Notes: generated from the sequence alone by a model not told the origin. A DNA stretch of 64,000 nucleotides from Pedobacter sp. Leaf216 (GCF_001421515.1 NZ_LMKM01000013.1:1-64000); one strand, 5' to 3'. Positions 37,301 through 46,440 are shown, counted from the first letter of the stretch. Numbers and translations: made by a program.

Positions 37301-37768
37301 TTCGATCTTGGCGTACAGCTGTATGGCCAGCATGGAGGTTCGATACTTTCGTACCTGGGCAGGGCAATAGACTTTTCCGGAAGTACAACAGCTAATGTAC
37401 TTGGGGTATGGAGAGACCGCTGGACGGCGGCAAATCCAAATCCGGATGCACCAAGAGGTAAACTGGGTGCAACTTATACCTATCCCAATGTAACTTCAGA
37501 TTGGGTATACTCCAGCGATTTCTTCAGGGTACAAAATATCACCTTGGGTTATAACCTTAAAGGATTGATTAAAACACGGGGCATCTCATCGGCAAGAATA
37601 TTTGTGGCGTTAGAAAATTATTTCAGTCATGATAACTACAAGGGTGGGGCCAACCCCGAAGCGCAAAATACAAATGTAAGCGGCGATGCCAGCTACGCAA
37701 TATCGGGCGATTACGGTTCGGCGCCATTAAGTAAAACAGCATCAATTGGTATAAATATTGGCTTTTAG
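34385..37768 (+). CDS. SusC/RagA-type TonB-dependent receptor of the sulfatase locus
   Basis: Outer-membrane transporter of 1127 aa. Start revised from 34349 to ATG 34385 (MKISGMFWKD). The N-terminus has a long signal region (FLPGLTGFFLFSSILPASA), then a 45-residue linker, a carboxypeptidase-regulatory-like domain (about 92-165), LVVGYGTQRK at the TonB-box position, plug domain with NPNDIESVQVLKDAA, and the barrel, ending in IGF. The partner SusD follows after 9 bases and a sulfatase after that. The glycan is probably sulfated, by context. Confidence 0.94.
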   Translation: MKISGMFWKDSHHKPLLKTLFLPGLTGFFLFSSILPASANKSIKETHVKLPAHPNSPQTANPPVYSTFGVLNVVHQRWNAITIKGKVTDEKNLPLPGVSIRIKGTAQAVSTNPDGEFQLVTEVNQPTLVFTYVGYKTQEVLYKGEQLLIKLDPDQSKLDEVLVVGYGTQRKSDVLGAVASFNAKAVEEKPISRVEQALIGQMAGVQVRQQSSTPGAGLSIQVRGAGSITAGNEPLYVLDGFPLDVASQNAAGGISNSPLDNLNPNDIESVQVLKDAAAGAIYGSRAANGVVIITTKKGVAGKPRITLDANAGISSVARKIDMLDADEWVAQATELANAAWVASGTGRTASQSNAERAAILGLAAGTINTSYMTDPRWAQPGHPGLDYVDWQDAIFTSAPYQNYEVSASGGSENVNYFISGNVLNQNGTLINSNFKNYGLRANVEANASKKLKFGINLAPSYSVNNAPPGEGKDNQLMNALQMVPVVESTAGLNSGAYGYSTYTWGSPRIISPYAYLETAINKVKTSRLLASVYGDYQIIKGLSLRSSVNYDNLDRNTSKYTSDQVTVGAASALLTNPGLYSTGSYAVIKKQNFLNENTLNYSTTIAGVHKISAVAGVSYNIVHTEGVSLATAGGFANDIIKTLSNAIANSAGVTTTGTSTAANSTLFSYYSRLQYAFKDRYLLSGTIRRDASSKFGTENRWGTFPSVSAGWKVSEESFLKDVKAISELKLRLSWGKSGNNNIGDYNAISTLINANYVFGGNTPTTATGQVVSGLANKALKWETSNTYDLGLDLSLLANRINFTFDAYHKKNTDLLLNLPVLSASGFSSSLQNIGAVVNKGLEFGLNTVNVKTANFSWTMNANIAFNKNTVTDLGPTHADIEIASAYSGSNAPYLLREGLPAFSYYITKTDGILTAADVANPAVAKVSGQKAGDAKYVDANGDGKISAADRVVGGQPSPKYTWGWTNNFKYGNFDLGVQLYGQHGGSILSYLGRAIDFSGSTTANVLGVWRDRWTAANPNPDAPRGKLGATYTYPNVTSDWVYSSDFFRVQNITLGYNLKGLIKTRGISSARIFVALENYFSHDNYKGGANPEAQNTNVSGDASYAISGDYGSAPLSKTASIGINIGF

Positions 37769-37777
37769 TAAAATAAG

Positions 37778-39268
37778 ATGAAAACGAAAATATACTTAAC
37801 CCTGTTCTCTGCAATACTGTTGTTAAGCAGCTGCGAAAAGGAATTAAATCAAACACCAGAATCGAGTTTAGCCACCGATAATTTTTTTACGAACAACAAC
37901 GACTTTCTTCAGGCCGTAAATGGTGTGTATGCACAATTGAGTAATTACCCAAGCCAGGCCTTATGGTTAGGTGAAATGCGGAGCGATAACTTAAATGCCA
38001 CATCTGACGGTAACCGCGATTGGGACGGGATTAATAATTTTACACCAAGCATTACCACAACGGGCTTTATCGCAACCGCATGGAAAGCAAATTACAATGG
38101 CATATACAATGCAAACACAGTACTTGCAGCATTAGAAACCAAAGGAAGCGTGCTTACCCCTGCAAACGCCACCAGGTATGCAGCTGAAGTTCGTTTTTTG
38201 AGGGCTTTTTACTACTTTTCCCTCGTTCGTACCTTTGGGCAGGTGCCCTTAATTGCAACGGTTAAGAGTGCAGCAGAAGTAACCAGTATTCCCCGAAGCC
38301 CGGTAGCTGAAGTGTATGCGCTGATTGAATCGGACCTGCAATATGCTGCGGCCAACCTGCCGGCCACCTTTACAGGTGCCGACCTTGGAAGGCCAACCTC
38401 GTATGCTGCAAAAGGCTTATTGGGCTTGGTTTATTTAACCAAATCGGGTCCCACTTATGGTATAAACGGACCTGGCCTTAACAGCAACGAATATGATAAG
38501 GCTGCGGCCCTGTTTGATGCGGTACTTACCGGCAGCCCTTATAGTTTTGCCCCTAATTACGCTTCCATCTTTTCGTATACCAACGAAAACAACAGTGAAG
38601 TGGTGTTCGATGTGCAGTTTGCATCCAGTTTAAACGGAGCTGGTTTTCCTTCACATCTGGTACCTGTAGCGTATTGGACGGGCAACGGAATATCCAACAG
38701 CTTTGGAAATGGTTATGGTGCCAGTACCTTTCCGGTGGCCAAAAATCTTGTTACTGCTTACACCACCAATACGGTTAGCGGAACAGATACGCGGTACCCA
38801 TTTAACGTAGCCACAACCTATACTGCGGGGCCTTTTATTAAAAAATATATCGATGTAGCCAAAAAAGGCTTGTCTGGCAAAGATTGGTCTGTTAACTTTA
38901 TCGTACTGCGTTATACCGATATTTTGCTTATGAAAGCCGAATGTATTTTGCATGGAGCGGCAGGCACGCAGAGCGATGTTGATGCAGCGGTTAATAAAGT
39001 TAGGGCCAGGGCAGGTGTAGGTGCATTAACTAATGTAACCATACAGACTTTAATGCAGGAGCGGCAGAGAGAATTTTTGGGCGAAGGCCTCCGTTGGAAC
39101 GATCTTGTGCGCGAAGGACTTGCCGTTACACAGATGAATGCCTGGAGGGTGGCCGATGGGATTGCTAAAATTAATGAAATTGTACCCAACTATGTAATTT
39201 ATCCGGTACCTGCTGCAGAAATTCAGACAGCACCTGGCCTATATATTCAAAACCCGGGTTATAACTAG
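37778..39268 (+). CDS. SusD/RagB-type lipoprotein of the sulfatase locus
   Basis: Surface substrate-binding lipoprotein of 496 aa. Lipobox LLSSC with Cys19, then NQTPESSLATDNFF, a TPR-type helical body, RAFYYFSLVRTFGQVP and the C-terminal LWNDL- and YPVPAAEIQ-type motifs (present as RWNDLVREGL and YPVPAAEIQ). It starts 9 bases after the SusC stop. Its role is to hold the sulfated sugar at the SusC channel. Confidence 0.93.
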   Translation: MKTKIYLTLFSAILLLSSCEKELNQTPESSLATDNFFTNNNDFLQAVNGVYAQLSNYPSQALWLGEMRSDNLNATSDGNRDWDGINNFTPSITTTGFIATAWKANYNGIYNANTVLAALETKGSVLTPANATRYAAEVRFLRAFYYFSLVRTFGQVPLIATVKSAAEVTSIPRSPVAEVYALIESDLQYAAANLPATFTGADLGRPTSYAAKGLLGLVYLTKSGPTYGINGPGLNSNEYDKAAALFDAVLTGSPYSFAPNYASIFSYTNENNSEVVFDVQFASSLNGAGFPSHLVPVAYWTGNGISNSFGNGYGASTFPVAKNLVTAYTTNTVSGTDTRYPFNVATTYTAGPFIKKYIDVAKKGLSGKDWSVNFIVLRYTDILLMKAECILHGAAGTQSDVDAAVNKVRARAGVGALTNVTIQTLMQERQREFLGEGLRWNDLVREGLAVTQMNAWRVADGIAKINEIVPNYVIYPVPAAEIQTAPGLYIQNPGYN

Positions 39269-39304
39269 TGTATTATGAGAATTACAAGTGTTGATTTTAA
39301 TAAA

Positions 39305-40690
39305 ATGACCATAAGAAGTTTAATCATCATCAGCTTTTCGCTGCTTTACAGCGGAGCAGTTTTTGCCCAGCGAAAGGCGGGACAAAGGCCAAACATTGTT
39401 TTTATTTTGGCCGACGACCTGGGTTATGGCGACGTTGGTGTGTACGGGCAGAAGCAGATCCTGACCCCTAATATTGATAAGCTGGCCAATGAAGGCACGC
39501 GGTTTACCGATTTTTATGCCGGGGCACCGGTATGCTCGCCCTCTCGCGGATCAATACTTACCGGGCTTAACACCGGGCATGCCACCATTAGGGGCAATGC
39601 AACCGAGCAAGGCGGAATTGCAGGTAAGAAAGGTAAAAATGTAGTGTACAGGGCCAACCTTACCAAAGATGATTATACGATAGGAAACCTGATGCAGGAT
39701 GCCGGATATGAAACTTCACTCGTTGGAAAATGGCATGTAGATGGTTACGATTCGCTTGCTACACCTTTACAAAGGGGCTTTGATCAATTTTCGGGCTGGC
39801 TGATTAATATTCCTTCCACCTACGCCAGCACCTATTGGCCCGATCACCGTTACATCAACGGAAAACTTGTAAACGTGGCACCAAATGCCGATGCAAAAAA
39901 AGGATACTATGAAACCAATATGTGTACGGATGAAGCATTGACCTATCTGCAAACGCAGAAAAACAATAAAAAGCCTTTCTTTTTAATGCTGAACTTCAAC
40001 AATCCGCATTCGCCGCTTGATGTGCCAGACCAGGCCATTTACAAGAATAAAAACTGGCCGGAAGATATGAAAACCTATGCCGCCATGGTGTATTATTTAG
40101 ATCAATCGGTAGGAAAAATAAAAGATTACCTGGTAAAAAGCGGATTGTCGGAGAATACAATCGTGTTCTTTGCATCCGATAACGGGCCAAGATCGGAGCC
40201 AACGAGCCAGCTCAAAGCGGTATCAGAATTTTTTGATTCGAACGGTAAGCTTAAAGGCTACAAAAGGGATATGTATGATGGAGGAATCAGAATCCCGTTT
40301 ATTGCCTGGGCACCCTTTATTAAAAACGCCCCGAAAACAAGCGATGTACCTGGATATTTTCCTGATATTATGCCAACGTTTGGAGAAATTGCCGGTAAAA
40401 CCTCCGGATTCCGTACAGATGGCACCAGTATCTATCCGGTAATGAAGGGAGCAAAAGTTAAAACTGACCGGTTTTTATATTGGGAGTTTTTCGAGCTGGG
40501 CTTTGAACAGGGTGTACGGTACGGCCGATGGAAAGCAGTAAAAAGACACCATAAACTGGAACTTTACGACATTAAAACAGACATTGGCGAAACCAATGAT
40601 GTTGCTGCGGCCCATCCTGATGTGGTGAAAAAAATTGAGGATTATCTATTAACCGCCAGAACTGATTCGCCTTATTGGACGGTGAAGTAA
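39305..40690 (+). CDS. Secreted type I sulfatase
   Basis: Sulfatase of 461 aa that hydrolyses a sulfate ester. Signal peptide MTIRSLIIIS to near AVFAQ; the ATG at 39305 gives the better signal start than 39275. PNIVFILADDLGYGDVG carries the metal-binding Asp pair (37-38), and Cys77 in CSPSR is the residue converted to formylglycine by a maturase (anSME), which is not in this window. LVGKWH also matches. Substrate class cannot be told; by context it desulfates the sugar taken up by the adjacent SusCD. Last gene of the operon. Confidence 0.93.
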   Translation: MTIRSLIIISFSLLYSGAVFAQRKAGQRPNIVFILADDLGYGDVGVYGQKQILTPNIDKLANEGTRFTDFYAGAPVCSPSRGSILTGLNTGHATIRGNATEQGGIAGKKGKNVVYRANLTKDDYTIGNLMQDAGYETSLVGKWHVDGYDSLATPLQRGFDQFSGWLINIPSTYASTYWPDHRYINGKLVNVAPNADAKKGYYETNMCTDEALTYLQTQKNNKKPFFLMLNFNNPHSPLDVPDQAIYKNKNWPEDMKTYAAMVYYLDQSVGKIKDYLVKSGLSENTIVFFASDNGPRSEPTSQLKAVSEFFDSNGKLKGYKRDMYDGGIRIPFIAWAPFIKNAPKTSDVPGYFPDIMPTFGEIAGKTSGFRTDGTSIYPVMKGAKVKTDRFLYWEFFELGFEQGVRYGRWKAVKRHHKLELYDIKTDIGETNDVAAAHPDVVKKIEDYLLTARTDSPYWTVK

Positions 40691-41046
40691 AGCATTTTTA
40701 CTATGGTGAATTTTGTTATAAGCTTTGTAAAATGGTGAAGTTAACATTTTATGAATAACTTAATTTATCTCCAATAATTTCAAATTTTTATATTTGATTG
40801 TCATAGAATTATCATTTAGTATGTTTCGATAAAAATGTTTATTCGAAAATAGATACTGCAGCGAATCATTTTAAAGCAATGTAAACAACTCGTATTATGA
40901 TATTGATTTTGGTATTGTTTGTATGCAAGATCGCATCAAGGTAGTGCATCTATGTGTCAGCCTAAACAACTTATAAACTGCATCTTACGCTGAAAGAAAG
41001 ATTTATAACCTATTCTTTACAGCTTGAGACAGAAAAAAAATATCAT
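40691..41046. other. Intergenic region after the sulfatase
   Basis: No gene or terminator with a good stem was seen. AT-rich DNA before the promoter at 41047. Confidence 0.4.
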
Positions 41047-41077
41047 ATTGACAAATTTTATATATGGACTATCTTTG
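41047..41077 (+). promoter_or_regulatory. Bacteroidota-type promoter (ATTG-N19-TATCTTTG)
   Basis: TATCTTTG at 41070-41077 is an exact TAnnTTTG, and ATTG at 41047-41050 lies 19 bases upstream as a near-match to TTTG. It drives the 51-aa gene and GNAT. Confidence 0.65.
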
Positions 41078-41114
41078 GCATTAGAAATAATAAAAATAAC
41101 AAAAACTACGAATC

Positions 41115-41270
41115 ATGGCAATTGCAATTAAAGTTATTCCAGTCTTAAAAGACAAGGTGGCTGCTTCGTTTGAAAAGCAAGTTTCCTCAAACTTTAACAA
41201 AAAGGCCTCTGTCGACTTTTCGTCTCAAGTTAAGTCGGCAAGTAAAATTCTCTCAAAAGCAAAGATATAA
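41115..41270 (+). CDS. 51-aa protein preceding a GNAT, candidate antitoxin
   Basis: 51 codons from ATG, starting MAIAIKVIPVLKDKVAASFE and containing VDFSSQVKSASKILSKAKI. The form (short beta start, Lys-rich helical tail) is one I associate with small Bacteroidota proteins encoded just before GNATs of the FFDC/LN-FF type. It has its own promoter and ends 7 bases before the GNAT GTG. An antitoxin role is inference; it is not an obvious ribbon-helix-helix DUF1778 protein. Confidence 0.55.
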   Translation: MAIAIKVIPVLKDKVAASFEKQVSSNFNKKASVDFSSQVKSASKILSKAKI

Positions 41271-41277
41271 CATATTA

Positions 41278-41892
41278 GTGGCTGGAAATTTTTTAGAAGA
41301 AAAGTGCACCTTGGAAAACTATGTTGATGTAGTTGAGAGGTGCACTTTTTTTGATTGCAAGCATCAGGATTTAAACGATTTCTTTCAAAATGATGCAAAG
41401 GCATATTATGAAAGTTTACTTGGTGAAACCTATTGTTTTACGCTTGATGAAGATCCCAAGATCATTATTGCTGAGTTCACTCTTTCAAATGACAGTGTAA
41501 AAACTACTCACCTTCCTAATGCAAGAAGCAAGAAAGTTCAAAAAGATATTCCTAGAAAAAAAACAATGCGTTCTTATCCTGCTGTTCTTATTGGTAGATT
41601 AGGTATAAACGGTGATTTTAAAAGACAAGGGATAGGTGAGCAAGTCATGGATTTCATTAAGGCGTGGTTTACAGAAAGAAGTAATAAAACTGGTTGTAGA
41701 TTTATCGTAGTTGACGCTTATAATGAGCCAATTCCTTTAACTTATTACGAAAAGTGTGGATTTGTTTATTTGTTTTCAACTGAAGAACAAGAGAAAGAAT
41801 ACCTCACTTTAGACCCCGAAGATAAACTTAGTACTAGATTAATGTTTTTTGATCTTATTGCCTTAAGAAATCTTGGATCAATAGAAGCTTAA
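41278..41892 (+). CDS. GNAT acetyltransferase, candidate toxin-type
   Basis: Acetyltransferase of 204 aa. The longest frame starts at 41170 but overlaps the 51-aa gene by 101 bases; GTG at 41278 follows its stop by 7 bases and is preferred. The N-terminus has FFDCKHQDLNDFFQND (the F-C-x3-DLN-FF form), then LIGRLGINGDFKRQGIGEQV with the acetyl-CoA loop RQGIGE, and a PLTYYEKCGF motif. Many such GNATs acetylate unknown or charged-tRNA substrates. Whether this one is toxic is untested. The pair looks AT-richer than neighbours. Confidence 0.8.
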   Translation: MAGNFLEEKCTLENYVDVVERCTFFDCKHQDLNDFFQNDAKAYYESLLGETYCFTLDEDPKIIIAEFTLSNDSVKTTHLPNARSKKVQKDIPRKKTMRSYPAVLIGRLGINGDFKRQGIGEQVMDFIKAWFTERSNKTGCRFIVVDAYNEPIPLTYYEKCGFVYLFSTEEQEKEYLTLDPEDKLSTRLMFFDLIALRNLGSIEA

Positions 41893-42141
41893 AAGCTTAG
41901 TTTGCGTAGAAATAGCAACTTATTAACATTCAAAACTCAATATTACGCGATTTTGGCCTCCTGCAAGTTTTCGGTAGCTAAATATGCGCGATTCTGATCT
42001 CCTGCAACTAAATCTTAGGCTGTCCTGTTTAAATAATGACGCAATTCACATCTAATGTTGTCGTTTATACCGCTCACCGGATCAATAAATGTGCGCCATC
42101 TTTGTATTGTAAATAATTTCATACCAAATTTTAATAGCCTT

Positions 42142-43017
42142 ATGAAAAGCTTATTCAAAACAGGGAATACATTTAAATTAATATTGTTAATGGCCATGGT
42201 AATGTTAACCACACTTCAATCAAAAGGGCAACAGTTAAAACCTGCCGTAAGCGGTTATGCGCCGGCAAACGGCTTAAAGGTTTATTACGAAGTTTACGGA
42301 GCAGGTAAACCGCTGGTATTGTTGCATGGCGCGTTTATGACGATTGCCACCAACTGGGGCGAACTTATACCCGAATTAGCCAAAACCAGGAAAGTAATTG
42401 CTATAGAAATGCAGGGCCATGGGCACACACCATATTCAGACCGTAAATTAAACCAGGTTACTCTGGCCAGCGATGTTGAAGCGGTATTGAATTATTTGAA
42501 AGTGGATAGTGCTGATGTTGTTGGCTATAGCATGGGCGGAACCATTGCTTATCAGTTTGCTACACAAAGTGCAAAGCGTGTAAATAAACTGGTTATCATA
42601 TCATCTACCTATAAAAGCACTGGTTGGCTGCCCGAAGTAAACAATGCATTTAAAGGGCTTAAACCGGAGATGTTATCAAACACACCAATGAAAACTGCTT
42701 ATGACGCGGTAGCACCCGACAAAACTAAATGGACAAATTTTTTAACGCAAATGATTGCGTATGCCAATGTGCCCTTCGATATGGGCGACGACAAGCTTGC
42801 TAAAATTACCTCGCCCGTACTCATCATTGCGGGTGATAATGATGGCCTTGATAAAATTGAATTAATTAGAACCTACCGTTTGTTGGGTGGTGATAAATTT
42901 GCCGATATGGGTGCGATGCCAAAAGCACAACTGGCCATTGTGCCGGCGCAGGGCCATGTAAGCCTGATGATGCAAACCAAAACAATACTGGCTTATTTGG
43001 ATGGCTTTTTAAAGTAA
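42142..43017 (+). CDS. Secreted alpha/beta hydrolase
   Basis: Hydrolase of 291 aa; start moved from 42055 to ATG 42142, which begins a signal peptide (MKSLFKTGNTF to near LQSKG). Motifs: VLLHGAFM (oxyanion region), nucleophile Ser in VVGYSMGGTIAYQF, acidic residue near AGDNDGLDK and a His in PAQGHVSLM. Substrate unknown. A strong terminator follows. Confidence 0.86.
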   Translation: MKSLFKTGNTFKLILLMAMVMLTTLQSKGQQLKPAVSGYAPANGLKVYYEVYGAGKPLVLLHGAFMTIATNWGELIPELAKTRKVIAIEMQGHGHTPYSDRKLNQVTLASDVEAVLNYLKVDSADVVGYSMGGTIAYQFATQSAKRVNKLVIISSTYKSTGWLPEVNNAFKGLKPEMLSNTPMKTAYDAVAPDKTKWTNFLTQMIAYANVPFDMGDDKLAKITSPVLIIAGDNDGLDKIELIRTYRLLGGDKFADMGAMPKAQLAIVPAQGHVSLMMQTKTILAYLDGFLK

Positions 43018-43022
43018 ACACA

Positions 43023-43062
43023 AAAGGTGGCCATATGTAAAGAGCATAATGGCCACCTTTTT
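43023..43062. terminator. Bidirectional terminator between hydrolase and acyltransferase genes
   Basis: Perfect arms AAAGGTGGCCAT / ATGGCCACCTTT around a 14-base loop, with T run on the plus strand. Confidence 0.85.
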
Positions 43063-43105
43063 CAATAAAAACCCTACAGGCAGGGGTATAAATGAATTGC
43101 TGTAA

Positions 43106-44221
43106 TTAAGCCAGCTTTTTTTGCAGCCATTTGCGAACAGGTTCATCATACCATTTTAATGCTGCATAAGCTAAGGCAATACCCCCAACTAAAATAAGCA
43201 GGGCATATGGCCAGGCCTGCGCAAGTGTAACGCCTTTATGGTTGCTGATCCAGGCCACGTAAAAATAAACCAATGGATAATGTACCAGGTAAAGCGGGTA
43301 AGAAATATCGCCCAAAAATTTACATATTTTACGTTCCCTTTGTGTTTGCAGCAGTCCGCTGGCACCGATGTATACAATAAGCGGGAAAACGATGATGATG
43401 CAAATGGATTCATATACCCCGTTCATCCATAGGTGATCGGCACCGCCAATACGTGGCATATAAAGTACAAGGGCCACTAAAAGGCTGCACCATAAAAAAG
43501 CATTTTTAATTTTGGTGGGTTTCGCAATGCGCGATAGGAGCAGGCCGGCAAAAAAAGGATACATGGTGCGGGTAAAGCCAATGCGTACCTGTTCTACATT
43601 CAACGTCCAGCCACCACTAACATCGCCGTTAGAAATGGCGAGCTGTGCCAATGCTATTCCAGCAATAACGACCAATATTGTTAACGCCGTTTTAGAAAAT
43701 TTCCTGATCCACACCGCATACAAAATGTTGGCAATATATTCGAAAAATAACGACCAGCCCACACTGTTTAAAGGATGCATTTCTTCCCATCCACGAATAT
43801 CGAGCGATAAAGGCACAGGCAGGATGGTATAACCGATTAACAGCACGAGCAGCATCTTCCATAATGGGATGGTATGAATAAGGGGCCAAATGGTAGAATC
43901 CGTATAGTAAAACCCGATGGTACCGAGTGTCATCCCTAAAATTACCATTGGTTGCAAACGGATTATGCGGCGTTTAAAAAAATTGCCTAAACTCATTTTC
44001 TGCCACCTGTCGTCATAGGCATAGCCCATCACAAAACCCGATAACAGGAAGAAAAAATCTACAGCGAGGTAACCATGATTAACCAATATATCGAGGTGCC
44101 CGGTACCTAAGGGTTCGGTGAGGTGAAAGGTAACTACAATAATGGCTGCAATGCCACGCAGGCCATCTAATATGGGATAATGTGGCTTGGTGGCCAGCTC
44201 AATATTTGGGTTAGTGATCAT
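43106..44221 (-). CDS. Acyltransferase 3 family membrane protein (OafA-like)
   Basis: Integral membrane protein of 371 aa with about ten helices. Start revised from TTG 44245 to ATG 44221. Family features: LDGLRGIAAIIVVTFH with the catalytic His, LAVDFFFLLSGFVMGY, PLYLVHYPL at the end. It may acylate an extracellular sugar or peptide. No partner genes beside it. Confidence 0.86.
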   Translation of the reverse strand: MITNPNIELATKPHYPILDGLRGIAAIIVVTFHLTEPLGTGHLDILVNHGYLAVDFFFLLSGFVMGYAYDDRWQKMSLGNFFKRRIIRLQPMVILGMTLGTIGFYYTDSTIWPLIHTIPLWKMLLVLLIGYTILPVPLSLDIRGWEEMHPLNSVGWSLFFEYIANILYAVWIRKFSKTALTILVVIAGIALAQLAISNGDVSGGWTLNVEQVRIGFTRTMYPFFAGLLLSRIAKPTKIKNAFLWCSLLVALVLYMPRIGGADHLWMNGVYESICIIIVFPLIVYIGASGLLQTQRERKICKFLGDISYPLYLVHYPLVYFYVAWISNHKGVTLAQAWPYALLILVGGIALAYAALKWYDEPVRKWLQKKLA

Positions 44222-44471
44222 CTGGTTTCTGGTAAAAAATTGCAATTTCTAAAAAATAACGAAGATTCGGTGCTTCGGTAAGTATTGCATTCATAATGAT
44301 ACATAATAAGTTAAATCTAAGTTTAGAGATTAAGAGAACGTCTCAGACCACAACCAATTTGTTTATCTTACCCGTAGGTAATACAATGAATCTAGACAAT
44401 TGAGCCATACAAGCAAAATATTTGAGCCGTAGAAGAAAGTTTCCGCATTGCTGATTGTTGATCTTTGTATT

Positions 44472-45443
44472 ATGAACAACATCACAAAAATTCAATTGGC
44501 ACAAAATGGTCCCTTCGTATCTAAACTTGGTTTAGGTTGTATGCGCATGTCGTCTATCTGGGGCGGGCCAACACCTAATGAAACGGAAAGTATTGCTACC
44601 ATCCACGAAGCTATGGATAGTGGCATTAATTTTATCAACACCGGAGATTTTTATGGTGCCGGCCACAACGAAATGCTTATCGGCAAAGCCATTAAAGACA
44701 GGCGAAACGATGCCTTTATCAGTGTAAAATTTGGTGCCATCTTTCACAATGGCCAGTGGCTGGGCTTGGATCTCAGACCGATTGCCATTAAAAACTTTAT
44801 CAATTACTCGCTTACCCGTTTAGGTATCGAAACTATTGATCTTTACCAGCCCAGCCGGATGGATGGAAGCGTACCGGTAGAAGACATAATTGGCACCGTA
44901 GCCGATTTGGTTAAAGAAGGTAAAGTGCGCCATATTGGTGTATCCGAGATTAATGCTGATCAACTTCGCCAGGCCAACAGCATCCACCCGATAAGTGCCC
45001 TGGAAATTGGTTATTCGCTTGCCGACCGGCAAATAGAAACCGATCTTTTACCCGCAGCTGCCGAGTTGGGCATTGCCGTAGTGGCCTTTGCCAATACTGC
45101 CGAAGGTTTGTTAACCGGAGAGATGAAAGCTCCACTTGCCGAAAATGATTACCATAGCCACTTTACTCGTTTTCAGGGTGATAACCTGGTGCATAACCTC
45201 GAAAAAGTAGAAGTGTTAAAGCAACTGGCCCATAATAAAGGCTGTACGCCAACACAGTTGGCCATTGCCTGGGTTAAAGAGCAGGGAAATAACATTATGC
45301 CTTTGGTGAGCATGAGCCATAGATCGCGATTGCCTGAAAATATTAAAGCCATGGATATTGCATTTACACCTGAAGAAATGAACACTTTAAATACTACTTT
45401 TGCAATAGGTGCAATACATGGTGGCACTTATTTACAACGCTAA
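44472..45443 (+). CDS. Aldo/keto reductase
   Basis: NADPH-dependent oxidoreductase of 323 aa; start revised to ATG 44472. Features: LGLGCMRMS, the catalytic-type Asp-Tyr pair in NTGDFYGAGHNE, KFGAIF, IDLYQPSRMD, and the C-terminal AIAWVKEQG cofactor region. An AraC-type regulator begins at the very next base, so the two are co-transcribed. Confidence 0.9.
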   Translation: MNNITKIQLAQNGPFVSKLGLGCMRMSSIWGGPTPNETESIATIHEAMDSGINFINTGDFYGAGHNEMLIGKAIKDRRNDAFISVKFGAIFHNGQWLGLDLRPIAIKNFINYSLTRLGIETIDLYQPSRMDGSVPVEDIIGTVADLVKEGKVRHIGVSEINADQLRQANSIHPISALEIGYSLADRQIETDLLPAAAELGIAVVAFANTAEGLLTGEMKAPLAENDYHSHFTRFQGDNLVHNLEKVEVLKQLAHNKGCTPTQLAIAWVKEQGNNIMPLVSMSHRSRLPENIKAMDIAFTPEEMNTLNTTFAIGAIHGGTYLQR

Positions 45444-46280
45444 ATGAACAGTCCAGCAGAAATCCTCCCCGGCGTAATCTTTTATTCCTACCTCTCTACA
45501 GAGCGTAAGGAGAAAGTATGCTTCTGGAATCACCATACCCTGGTGTTACAGGTTTCTGGTCAGCTGGTTTTAGAAACCTCCGGTCAGAATATCTCAATAA
45601 GGGGAGGAGAGGTGCTGCTGATTGGTAAAAACCAGTTGGGTACGCTTACTAAAACGCCGCTGCCCGGTGGAAACTATGAAACCATTGTGATATCCCTGCA
45701 AGAAAATCTTTTGCGCAAAATTGTGCTTGAAGAAAAGTTAGAGGCAGACCATAAATATATAGGTCCGCCCAATATCCTGATTCCTACAAATGAATTCTTG
45801 CAGGGCTATTTTCAATCTATTGTGCCTTATGCACGTAGTTCGGGCGACAGCATGACTGATGAAATGGGGATTCTGAAAGTGAAAGAAGGAATTAAATTGT
45901 TGTTATTGGCCCTTCCAACGCTGCGCAACTTTCTGTTCGATTTTTCTGAACCGTATAAAATCGACCTGGAAAAGTTTATGCTAAGCAATTACCATTTTAA
46001 TGTGCCCATTGAAAGATTTGCACAACTCACCGGCCGCAGCCTCGCAGGTTTTAAACGCGATTTCCTGAAAACATTCGGCGCACCGCCAAGGCATTGGTTG
46101 CAGGATAAACGGCTTAATGAAGCCAAACACCTTATTGAAACCAAACATCAAAAGCCTTCATCCGTTTATCTTGATTTGGGTTTCGAAAGCTTGTCGCACT
46201 TTTCTCATTCTTTTAAGAAAAAGTTCGGTATGGCGCCAACTACCATTATCAGTAGTATCTCTTCAAATATATATGAATAG
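45444..46280 (+). CDS. AraC-family transcriptional regulator
   Basis: Regulator of 278 aa. An N-terminal cupin-like sensor precedes an HTH domain at about residues 170-278, with FAQLTGRSLAGFKRDFLKTF and the second half SVYLDLGFESLSHFSHSF. The start is next to the reductase stop (no gap), which suggests it controls the reductase. Effector unknown. Confidence 0.9.
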   Translation: MNSPAEILPGVIFYSYLSTERKEKVCFWNHHTLVLQVSGQLVLETSGQNISIRGGEVLLIGKNQLGTLTKTPLPGGNYETIVISLQENLLRKIVLEEKLEADHKYIGPPNILIPTNEFLQGYFQSIVPYARSSGDSMTDEMGILKVKEGIKLLLLALPTLRNFLFDFSEPYKIDLEKFMLSNYHFNVPIERFAQLTGRSLAGFKRDFLKTFGAPPRHWLQDKRLNEAKHLIETKHQKPSSVYLDLGFESLSHFSHSFKKKFGMAPTTIISSISSNIYE

Positions 46281-46440
46281 ATTACCCTTAATTATACTAC
46301 CTCCTATTATAGGTGGGATAGTTCTTTTCCTTATCGATTACTTTATATTCTCCGAAATTAACTGGCAAAGAAATATCCTTGTCATTATTATAATGGCAAT
46401 AATAAATGCCTTTGTTGTTAATAAAGCAAAGAAACAGTAA
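46273..46440 (+). CDS. 55-aa membrane protein overlapping the AraC stop
   Basis: ATG at 46273 overlaps the AraC gene by 8 bases. The 55 codons start MNRLPLIILPPIIGG and end in NKAKKQ; two hydrophobic helices. Translational coupling to the AraC gene is likely. No family recognised. Confidence 0.55.
   Translation: MNRLPLIILPPIIGGIVLFLIDYFIFSEINWQRNILVIIIMAIINAFVVNKAKKQ

Noticed and set aside
41170..41277. ATG start for the GNAT at 41170
   Set aside because: It would overlap the 51-aa gene by 101 bases; GTG at 41278 fits the gene junction.
41945..42007. Imperfect ~21-bp direct repeat CGCGATTxTGxxCTCCTGCAA at 41946 and 41987
   Set aside because: Two short imperfect copies only; too weak to interpret.
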